DNA of 64,000 nt, taken from positions 1-64,000 of the forward strand of contig NZ_PYBV01000063.1 in assembly GCF_003205615.1 (NCBI RefSeq). The letters run 5' to 3'. The notes under the pieces are model-generated. The model did not search any database, was not told the origin of the DNA, and worked only from the letters and a program-made list of their open reading frames with translations. Below, piece after piece: positions 57,882 through 64,000 of this stretch. This DNA is from Micromonospora arborensis. Its GTDB lineage: Bacteria > Actinomycetota > Actinomycetes > Mycobacteriales > Micromonosporaceae. Position 1 is the stretch's first letter, and every line of letters starts with the position of its first letter. The position numbers and the translations under genes were made by a program.

Positions 57882-58649
57882 ATGGGGCCGCCGAGTCACA
57901 CCGCGCCGCCGTTCGTCCGGCTGGCCGCGCACCCGCTGCGTTGGCAACTGCTGACCGCACTCGCCCACAGTGACCTGCGGGTCCGCGAACTGGTCCGCCT
58001 CCTGGCCCAGCCGCAGAACCTGGTCTCCTACCACCTACGGCTGCTGCGCGACGGCGGCCTGGTCACCGCCACCCGCAGCAGTTTCGACGGCCGCGACAGC
58101 TACTACCACCTCGACCTCGACAGCTGCGCCCACGCGCTGGCGGGCACCGGTACCGCTCTGCACCCCGCCCTGCAGTTGGGCAGCACTCCACCGGCCCCGC
58201 CGGTCCAACCGCCGCGAACCGTGCTGTTCGTGTGCACGGGCAACAGCGCACGTTCCCCCATCGCCGAAGCCCAGCTCCGACGCCACACCGCCGGCCACGT
58301 GCAGGTGACCAGCGCAGGAACCCGCCCCCGACCGCAGCTCCACCCCCATGCTGTGCGGGCGCTGCGCGACCACTTCGGCGTCGACGTCGCGCGCCGGCGC
58401 CCGCGGCACCTGGACACGCTCACCGGCCGCCGCTTCGACTACGTGATCACCCTGTGCGACAAGGCCCGCGAAGTCTGCCCCGACTTCGGTAACCCGGCCG
58501 GCCAGCTGCACTGGAGCATCCCCGACCCCGCCGCAGCCGGCACCCGGGACGACTACCCCGCCTTCCTGCAGGTTGCCGCCGACATCGACACCCGCGTGCG
58601 GCATCTGCTGCCCGTCCTCGCCACCGAACCCCAGGAGGCCACACCGTGA
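57882..58649 (+). CDS. ArsR regulator fused to a low-molecular-weight arsenate reductase domain
   Basis: A 255-residue two-domain protein. Residues 8-95 are an ArsR winged helix (FVRLAAHPLRWQLLTALAHSDLRVRELVRLLAQPQNLVSYHLRLL). A short Pro-rich linker follows. Residues 108-245 form a low-molecular-weight phosphatase/arsenate reductase fold with the P-loop VCTGNSARSPIAEAQLRR (Cx5R-S) and late VITLCDKAREVCPDFG and WSIPDPA. It could sense arsenite and reduce arsenate in one protein. It is translationally coupled to the next gene (GTGA). Confidence 0.92.
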   Translation: MGPPSHTAPPFVRLAAHPLRWQLLTALAHSDLRVRELVRLLAQPQNLVSYHLRLLRDGGLVTATRSSFDGRDSYYHLDLDSCAHALAGTGTALHPALQLGSTPPAPPVQPPRTVLFVCTGNSARSPIAEAQLRRHTAGHVQVTSAGTRPRPQLHPHAVRALRDHFGVDVARRRPRHLDTLTGRRFDYVITLCDKAREVCPDFGNPAGQLHWSIPDPAAAGTRDDYPAFLQVAADIDTRVRHLLPVLATEPQEATP

Positions 58650-59047
58650 GCACACCCGAGCAGTACGTCAGCGTCCGCTACCTCGTCGACGATGTTCGCG
58701 CCGCCGTCGACTTCTACACCGCCCACCTCGGTTTTCACCTCAAGACCAGCGCCGCCCCCGCCTTCGCCGACGTCGTGCGCGGCCCGCTACGACTACTGCT
58801 GTCCGGGCCCGCCAGCTCCGGCGCCCGCGCCACCCCGGACGACGCCACCAGCCCCGGCCGCAACCGCATCCACCTCATCGTCGACGACCTGGACACCGAG
58901 ATCGACCGGCTCCGCGACGCCGGCCTGGCGTTCCGCAGCGAACCGGTCTCCGGGCCCGGCGGACGTCAGATCCTGCTCGCCGACCCCGCCGGCAACCTCA
59001 TCGAACTTTTCCAACCCGCCCGCGAAGCCGCTCCCGTCAACACCTGA
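58646..59047 (+). CDS. VOC-family protein coupled to ArsR-ArsC
   Basis: A 133-residue vicinal-oxygen-chelate protein: VSVRYLVDDVRAAVDFYTAHLGFHL, then NRIHLIVDDLDTEIDRLRDAGLAF and ILLADPAGNLIELFQP, with a His and a late Glu suited for metal. The start overlaps the ArsR-ArsC stop, so it belongs to the arsenic operon. Some VOC proteins (ArsI) cleave organoarsenicals, but the Cys pair for As(III) binding is not present here, so that role is unproven. An antibiotic-binding role is another option. Confidence 0.82.
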   Translation: MSTPEQYVSVRYLVDDVRAAVDFYTAHLGFHLKTSAAPAFADVVRGPLRLLLSGPASSGARATPDDATSPGRNRIHLIVDDLDTEIDRLRDAGLAFRSEPVSGPGGRQILLADPAGNLIELFQPAREAAPVNT

Positions 59048-59191
59048 ATCCAGTCGCACCTCGTCGCCGCACAGCCCGCCAAGGCAAAGTGGATGCTCCT
59101 CAGCGCCGAGTCCGCCGCAGTCCAGCCGCTCATGCGCGGGATCTCGCGCGTCCAACGCACGCCGTGCGGGACCAATGGGGGCACTGGTGGC

Positions 59192-59977
59192 CTAGGCGAC
59201 ATCTCGGCCCAACTGATCGGCGTGCGCGGTGATCCACTTCGCGTCGCGTCGGTAGAGCCCGACGTGACGGCGAATGTTCTCCTGTCCCTGATCAGCCCGC
59301 GCCTCGGTGAAGGCGGCGAGGTCGTGTAGTCGATCGACTGCGACCTGGAGGATGCGAGCAGGGTCCTGCCCCAAGCCGTAGGCATCGCAGAGCACGCGGA
59401 GCCGACGTGCCCGCTCGCCCAGGTCACTGTCGATTGCGTCGCCGTTGTCGGGATGGGCCAGCGGCACCAGCCGGTAGGCAAGGTAGGCCAGATCCCACGA
59501 CCGGGGACCGGGCGAGGCTGTGTCCCAGTCGATGACGCCGATGAGCCGCCGGTCGTTGAAGACCATGTTGTACGGCGCGAAGTCGTTGTGACAGATGACC
59601 TCAGCTGGCTGCCGCAACGGAGATTGCCACGTTCCGCCAGCGGTGTCGAAGCTGGCGCTGGCGTGGTGGAGGTGTGCGAGGTAGACACCGGCATCGGTGA
59701 GGACGCCATCGCTCCAGATCCAGTCCGGCAACGGGTACTGCGGCACGAGGCCCGGCAGGTACGAGACGCGGTCGCGTCCGTGCTCATCGGTTCCGAGCGG
59801 GTACGGCGCCCAGGTGACGCCGTGCTCACGAAGGTGTCGTAGGAGGCGTTGAATCGTCGGGCTCCACGCCCCAGCACCTCGCCGGACAGTGGCACCAACC
59901 CGTGTCGCACCCCCCATGTTGCCGCCGGGTAGCGCTTCCTCCTGCTCGGTGAGCGCGTTCGCACTGTGGTCATTCAT
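59192..59977 (-). CDS. Aminoglycoside phosphotransferase (APH)-family kinase
   Basis: A 261-residue kinase of the APH/choline-kinase fold. VICHNDFAPYNMVF is the Brenner motif with catalytic Asp and the metal-binding Asn, and LIGVIDWDTASPGPRSWDLAYLAYR holds the DxD-like metal site. The N-terminal lobe (about 1-75) is short, and WAPYPLGTDEHGRDRVSYLPG is its conserved end. The substrate is unknown: antibiotics, sugars or homoserine are possible. GAGGAT lies before the ATG at 59977. The 144 bp to the convergent VOC gene hold no further gene. Confidence 0.85.
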   Translation of the reverse strand: MNDHSANALTEQEEALPGGNMGGATRVGATVRRGAGAWSPTIQRLLRHLREHGVTWAPYPLGTDEHGRDRVSYLPGLVPQYPLPDWIWSDGVLTDAGVYLAHLHHASASFDTAGGTWQSPLRQPAEVICHNDFAPYNMVFNDRRLIGVIDWDTASPGPRSWDLAYLAYRLVPLAHPDNGDAIDSDLGERARRLRVLCDAYGLGQDPARILQVAVDRLHDLAAFTEARADQGQENIRRHVGLYRRDAKWITAHADQLGRDVA

Positions 59978-60074
59978 GCCGACATCCTCAGCGCGTGGGG
60001 CCCGCCAAGCCACCGCGTTTCCGAGGCGGCTGGCGCCGGCGGTCGGGGCCAGGGGCGCCCAATAATGGATTGTT

Positions 60075-60094
60075 ATTAACGATAATCCGTTAAT
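60075..60094. promoter_or_regulatory. AT-rich palindrome between the kinase and threonine aldolase genes
   Basis: ATTAACG-6-CGTTAAT is a perfect 7-bp inverted repeat, in the most AT-rich stretch of the 270-bp divergent gap. It lies 98-117 bp from the kinase start and about 155 bp from the aldolase start. It is a probable regulator site of unknown owner. No other gene is seen in the gap. Confidence 0.5.
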
Positions 60095-60247
60095 TAGCTG
60101 GGACGAAAGGCCTGAAACGGACAGGCACCATAATGACAGTTCTTGTGCGTAAGCACTCAGTATGGTGTAACTGCCCCGCAGCGGCGATGATCGCGTGCCG
60201 CCGGAAACCGTTTGGCCACTGTTGCGCTGACATGCGAGGCTCCGCCG

Positions 60248-61348
60248 ATGTCCCACAACACCAGGCAGCGTCGGCTTGCCGCGCTGCGCGCCTGCGACCA
60301 GATCCTTTCCGGCATCCGGCCCACGACCATGAGGGAGCGGCTCGCGGACATGGACGCAGGCGGTGATCTGGATGGTCAGCCCGACTTCTACGGCGACGGT
60401 CCGGTGAACGCGCTGGAAGAACGCGTGGCAGAGCTACTGGGAACCGAGGCCGCTGTCTTCTTCCCCACCGGCACGATGGCCCAGCAGGTCGCGCTGCGCT
60501 ATGGCGCTGACCGCACCGGGCACCCGACGGTCGCCCTTCACCCGCTCGGCCACCTGGAGGCGGACGAACGGCATGCCTACGCCCACCTGAGCGGCCTGCG
60601 CAGTACCTGGCCGACCACCGCGCCCCGCAACCCCACCGCCGAGGAGATCACCGCCCTCGCCGAACCCGTGAGCACCGTCGTCATCGAACTCCCGCTGCGC
60701 GACGCCGGCTTCGTCCTCCCCTCCTGGGACGAACTCGCCGCCGTATCCGCTGCGGCGCGCGCCATCGGCGCCCGCGTACATTTCGACGGCGCCCGAATCT
60801 GGGAATCCACCCCACACCTGGCACACACCCTCAGCGAGATCGCCGACCTCGCCGACAGCACCTACGTCTCGTTCTACAAGACGATCGGCGGCATCAGCGG
60901 GGCGGCGCTCGCGGGCACCACGCAGCTCGCCTCCTACGCCCGCACCTGGCGGCACCGCTACGGCGGCGAGGTGTTCCAGCAGTGGCCAGCCGCTCTGACC
61001 GCACTCGCCGGCGTCGACCGGGAGCTGCCACGCATCCCCGAGTATGTGCGGCACGCGCGAACAGTCGCCGCGGCACTCACCGCGCTTCCCGGCGCGCGGG
61101 TCTATCCAGAACCTCCGCACACCCATCGATTCCGCCTCTGGCTGCCCCACCCCGCGCAGGCCCTCAACGACGCTGCGCTGGCCCTCGCCGAAGATGAGAA
61201 GGTGTGGTTCGTCGCCGGATGGCAGGAAACAGCCGTGCCGGGTATGGCGATGACCGAGGTCACCGTCGCCGCACCCGCCCTCGAGTGGACCGCCGAGGAC
61301 ATCGCCAAGGTTGGTGAACGGTTCCTCGGCCGCGTCGTCGACCATTGA
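60248..61348 (+). CDS. Threonine aldolase-like beta-eliminating lyase
   Basis: A 366-residue PLP enzyme of fold type I. FYGDGPVNALEERVAELLGTEAAVFFPTGTMAQQVALR is the cofactor-site start of the threonine aldolase family, and RVHFDGARIWES gives the cofactor Asp. The PLP Lys is in TYVSFYKTIGGISGAAL. It probably cleaves threonine or another beta-hydroxy amino acid to glycine and an aldehyde. The ATG at 60248 follows GAGG. The 189 bp after it, to the hydrolase gene, show nothing clear. Confidence 0.9.
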   Translation: MSHNTRQRRLAALRACDQILSGIRPTTMRERLADMDAGGDLDGQPDFYGDGPVNALEERVAELLGTEAAVFFPTGTMAQQVALRYGADRTGHPTVALHPLGHLEADERHAYAHLSGLRSTWPTTAPRNPTAEEITALAEPVSTVVIELPLRDAGFVLPSWDELAAVSAAARAIGARVHFDGARIWESTPHLAHTLSEIADLADSTYVSFYKTIGGISGAALAGTTQLASYARTWRHRYGGEVFQQWPAALTALAGVDRELPRIPEYVRHARTVAAALTALPGARVYPEPPHTHRFRLWLPHPAQALNDAALALAEDEKVWFVAGWQETAVPGMAMTEVTVAAPALEWTAEDIAKVGERFLGRVVDH

Positions 61349-61537
61349 CCTTCAGGTACCTGCCACATCGGGTTCTCGGGCGCGGTCCGGAGTACGCCGA
61401 TGTCGTCACCGATGAGGCGGGAGACACGAGTCCTTTGAACCCGTGGCTCCAGCGGATCGTCAACCTGAGATGGATGCCGAGCTGGTAAAGGCTCGGGCAG
61501 CGGCCAGGCCGGCAGTTCGCAGAATGAGGGGCGTCAA

Positions 61538-62392
61538 GTGAGTCAGCCGAGTGTGAAGATCAACGAGCAGCGGATTGCGTACCTGGAGAGCCCTGCCGAC
61601 CGTAGCGACGCAGACGACCCCACGGTCGTCTTCGTGCACGGCAACTCGTCGTCGGCCAAGACTTGGCGTCCGCTGATGGCGGACGAGTTCGGCCGACGGT
61701 TTCGCTGCATCGCCCTGGACCTGCCCGGCCACGGGCAGTCCGAGCCGGCCAGGGATCCGGCCGACTACTCGCTGCCGGGATACGCAACCCTGCTCACCGG
61801 TCTCGTGCACGAACTTGGCATTGCCCACCCGGTCATCGTCGGGTGGAGCCTCGGCGGTCAGATCGCGATGGAAGCGGCGCCCCAACTGCCGAACGCGAAG
61901 GGCTTCGTGATCTTCGGCGCGCCGCCGGTCACGTCGCCTGAGCAGATAGGGGAGGCGTTCCTGCCGAACCCGGCGATGGGTGCCCTGTTCACCGAGCACG
62001 TCAGCGAATCCGAGGCGAAGCTGGTCGCTGAGAGCTTCATCGCGCCCGGCTCGTCACTGGACACCGGCGAGTTCGTCGCCGATATCCTGGCCACCGACGG
62101 CGCCGCCCGCGCCGGGCTGGGGGCCAGCGTTGGGGCCGGCCGGTTCGCGGACGAGATCGCGGTCATCTCCGCACTCCGCCAGCCTCTCGCCATCGTGCAC
62201 GGTGCCGGCGAGCAACTGGTGAGCGTCGACTATCTGCGCAAGCTGACCATTCCGACCCTGTGGCGCGGCGAGATTCAGGTGCTGGCCGGCGTCGGCCATG
62301 CTCCACACCAGGAGGCACCGCAGCAGTTCGCCGCCCTGCTGTCGGAGTTCATCGGCGACCTTGCCGAAGCACCGCTGCCGGGAATGCCGTGA
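61538..62392 (+). CDS. Alpha/beta-hydrolase
   Basis: A 284-residue alpha/beta-hydrolase. VVFVHGNSSSAKTWRPLM carries the oxyanion hole, IALDLPGHGQSEPA the conserved turn, VIVGWSLGGQIAMEAAP the nucleophile elbow with Ser, and VLAGVGHAPHQEAPQQF the catalytic His. A cap domain lies about 120-200. The substrate is unknown. The GTG start follows GAGGGG. It is convergent with the CAP-protein gene, with a terminator hairpin between them. Confidence 0.9.
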   Translation: MSQPSVKINEQRIAYLESPADRSDADDPTVVFVHGNSSSAKTWRPLMADEFGRRFRCIALDLPGHGQSEPARDPADYSLPGYATLLTGLVHELGIAHPVIVGWSLGGQIAMEAAPQLPNAKGFVIFGAPPVTSPEQIGEAFLPNPAMGALFTEHVSESEAKLVAESFIAPGSSLDTGEFVADILATDGAARAGLGASVGAGRFADEIAVISALRQPLAIVHGAGEQLVSVDYLRKLTIPTLWRGEIQVLAGVGHAPHQEAPQQFAALLSEFIGDLAEAPLPGMP

Positions 62393-62506
62393 GGTTGCTG
62401 ATGTGAGATCTTCCTCGACGAGACGCCCGCCGGCCCGGGCTCGACAAGGCGTTGCTGGTCGGCCACCGCCGCGAGGCGAGGGGGAGCAGGGTGAGCCCCG
62501 GCGCTG

Positions 62507-62537
62507 ACCCAGGAGCGGGTCCGCTCATCTCCTGGGT
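62507..62537. terminator. Terminator between the hydrolase and CAP-protein genes
   Basis: ACCCAGGAG (62507-62515) and CTCCTGGGT (62529-62537) form a perfect 9-bp stem over a 13-nt loop between two convergent genes. Confidence 0.65.
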
Positions 62538-62565
62538 TCGGACGCAAGACCTGGGTTGGAGCGTC

Positions 62566-63141
62566 TCACGCGTAGCCGAAGTTCTGCGTCCACCACGGGC
62601 CGCTGTCGAGGTGTAGGCCGACGCCGATAACAGAGAACTCGGGATTCAGTAGGTTGGCCCGATGCCCGGGGCTGTTCAGCCAGGCATGAATCACCTCGTG
62701 CGGCCGACTCTGGCCCATGGCGAGATTTTCTGCGCCAGGCTGGGCGTACCCGTGTGACCGCATCCGGTCGAAGGGCGTAGCGCCATCTGGGTCGATGTGG
62801 GAGAAGAAGCCACGCCGCGCCATGTCGGTGCTGTGGCTGCGTGCTGCCTGGCGAAGCAGCTCGTTGATCTTCAGCGGGGGCACACCAGCCTTGGCTCTGG
62901 CTTGATTCGTCAGGTGCACCACTGTGTTCTCAAGGTGGGTCTGGTAGGTGCCGCGGCCAATGCTGACCGCTGGCTGAGCAGACCGAGTGTGCGCGATTCC
63001 GCCGGAGCCGAACATGAGGTAGTCGTCATCATCTTCCACCTCGTGAGACCGTCGCTGGGGCGGTGCCGTCGTCATGTTCGGGGTTGCCCGGAACTCCACG
63101 ACTGAGCCGTCCCGACGTTTACGTCTCTTGCTCTTCGGCAT
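62566..63141 (-). CDS. CAP (SCP/PR1) domain protein without an obvious signal peptide
   Basis: A 191-residue protein. The C-terminal CAP domain (about 75-191) is complete: HLTNQARAKAGVPPLKINELL, ARSHSTDMARRGFFSHIDPDG, GAENLAMGQSRPHEVIHAWLNSPGHRANLLNPEFSVIGVG and the last WWTQNFGYA. It has the His/Glu cavity residues. The start is a very basic segment (PKSKRRKRRDGS) and then a charged linker with an EDDDDY stretch. CAP proteins are normally secreted, but no hydrophobic signal is seen. AGAGGA precedes the ATG at 63141. Confidence 0.88.
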   Translation of the reverse strand: MPKSKRRKRRDGSVVEFRATPNMTTAPPQRRSHEVEDDDDYLMFGSGGIAHTRSAQPAVSIGRGTYQTHLENTVVHLTNQARAKAGVPPLKINELLRQAARSHSTDMARRGFFSHIDPDGATPFDRMRSHGYAQPGAENLAMGQSRPHEVIHAWLNSPGHRANLLNPEFSVIGVGLHLDSGPWWTQNFGYA

Positions 63142-63163
63142 GTCTCGTCCTCTTCGGCATGTC
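63131..63163. repeat. Short direct repeat over the CAP-gene start
   Basis: CTCTTCGGCATGTC occurs at 63131-63144 and again at 63150-63163. Each copy contains an ATG on the minus strand, but only the inner one (63141) opens the CAP frame. It may be a small slip duplication that created a second start codon. Confidence 0.6.
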
Positions 63164-63268
63164 GCTCGGGCTCGATCCGCCCTGAGGGACAGGATCGATA
63201 TGTTGATCCTATTCAGGCCTCTGGCTCGTCGGTAGCGGGTCCAGATCGGTGGCCTCGAACGCCGCTGG

Positions 63269-64000
63269 TCAGGACGCTTGTCGGAGCCGGTGTCGGTAGC
63301 GTAGGGGCGCCTCTCCTGTCTCTCGTTTGAAGGCAGTGCTGAAGGCGCTTTCCGATGTGTAGCCAAGTTGCACGGCGAGGGCCCCGATCCGGACGTCGTC
63401 GTCGCGCAGCGCCCGCTGGGCCAGCAGCATCCGCCAGGAGTTGAGGTAGGTCAGAGGAGGGACACCGGCCACGGAGCGGAACCGCACGGCGAACGACGTC
63501 CGCGACATCGCCGCCGCACGGGCCAGTTCCTCCAACCCCCAACGCCGGCCCGGTTCGCGGTGCATGAGGGTCAGCGCGGGACGCAGCCGGTCGTCGGTCA
63601 GCGCCCGCAGCCACCCCGGCGGCAGCTCGGCCTGGCTCAGGTAAGCCCGAAGCACCTCCAAGATCAGCAGTTGGGCGTGCTGGCGTACGGCAAAGGCAGC
63701 GCCCATCCGCTCGGCCGTCACCTCCTCGACCAGGCGGTTGACGCACGCCCGTAGGGCGGGCGCGGCGGCGTCGCAGGAGCGAATGAGCGTCAGGGGCGGC
63801 AGCGTCTGCGTCAGCAGCGCCGCGCCGGCCTGGTTGAGTTCGACGTGGCCGCCGAGGATGACGTCGTCGACGGCGAAGTCCGCGCCGCCGACGCGCAGGG
63901 CATAGTGCCCCGGCTCGGGCGCGAACTCCTCAGGCGGGCCGTCGCCGGTGCCGCCTTCGGCGCGCAGCCACGAGCGGCCGGTCAGGACCGCGACGTCACC
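63269..64000 (-). CDS. AraC-family regulator, start beyond the window
   Basis: The visible 243 residues, open to the last base, show a cupin-type sensor half (GHYALRVGGADFAVDDVILGGHVEL, then LPPLTLIRSCDAAAPAL) and an AraC double helix-turn-helix (WGLEELARAAAMSRTSFAVRFRSVAGVPPLTYLNSWRMLLAQRAL and VAVQLGYTSESAFSTAFKRETGEAPLRYR). It belongs to the Cupin_6/AraC group, which often controls neighbouring oxidoreductases. The N-terminus is lost at the window edge. Confidence 0.92.
   Translation of the reverse strand, partial: GDVAVLTGRSWLRAEGGTGDGPPEEFAPEPGHYALRVGGADFAVDDVILGGHVELNQAGAALLTQTLPPLTLIRSCDAAAPALRACVNRLVEEVTAERMGAAFAVRQHAQLLILEVLRAYLSQAELPPGWLRALTDDRLRPALTLMHREPGRRWGLEELARAAAMSRTSFAVRFRSVAGVPPLTYLNSWRMLLAQRALRDDDVRIGALAVQLGYTSESAFSTAFKRETGEAPLRYRHRLRQAS

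Overview
The window is GC-rich, densely packed DNA from an aerobic, filamentous-type actinomycete, most likely Micromonosporaceae and probably Micromonospora (inference). Support comes from the rbpA gene, the lnt-ppm1-fxsA-rbpA order, many GTG starts, leaderless promoters, secreted polysaccharidases with Pro/Thr linkers, mycothiol-type enzymes and intergenic repeats at gene junctions. No rRNA, tRNA, CRISPR array or intact insertion sequence was seen.

Layout. 1-13 kb: secreted carbohydrate hydrolases (end of a GH10 xylanase with CBM2, a GH81 beta-1,3-glucanase, a GH18 chitinase with a ricin-type lectin domain) among housekeeping and small regulatory genes, including an HxlR-peroxiredoxin fusion next to an MFS exporter. 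13-21 kb: an M24 peptidase/acyl-CoA dehydrogenase pair, an Lrp regulator and phosphatase, then a lower-GC island with a methyltransferase and a 16-residue ORF, then a CsbD-like protein, a UPF0060 membrane protein and a polysaccharide deacetylase. 22-30.4 kb: an almost complete lysine-fermentation module. KamA (lysine 2,3-aminomutase) is divergent from an operon of 3,5-diaminohexanoate dehydrogenase, an amidohydrolase, KamD/KamE (5,6-aminomutase), a hotdog 3-aminobutyryl-CoA ammonia-lyase and a MutL/GlmL-type ATPase. The acetyl-CoA-dependent cleavage enzyme Kce is not in the window. 30.4-36 kb: a promoter- and terminator-bounded segment that may encode a structured RNA, then lnt, ppm1, fxsA, rbpA and a coiled-coil gene. 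36-37 kb: a deletion scar joining TetR and SDR remnants.

37.7-47.2 kb is the most unusual part. A compact NRPS-like operon (condensation domain, MFS exporter, degenerate condensation-like protein, free carrier protein, P450, stand-alone adenylation enzyme, MoCo-sulfurase-like PLP enzyme) is translationally coupled throughout. Two tiny ORFs with strong ribosome-binding sites and a long hairpin precede it, and two 10-bp-period direct-repeat arrays lie at its edges. The layout suggests a small sulfur- or cysteine-derived product under leader-peptide control (inference).

47-64 kb: an accessory zone of regulator/enzyme pairs with visible operators (HxlR, TetR, ArsR), a Rox-type rifampicin monooxygenase with a 17-codon leader ORF, an MFS exporter, an ArsR-arsenate reductase fusion, an aminoglycoside-phosphotransferase-like kinase, a threonine aldolase, an alpha/beta hydrolase, a CAP protein and the start-truncated end of an AraC gene. 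One NarL-type regulator is visibly decayed.
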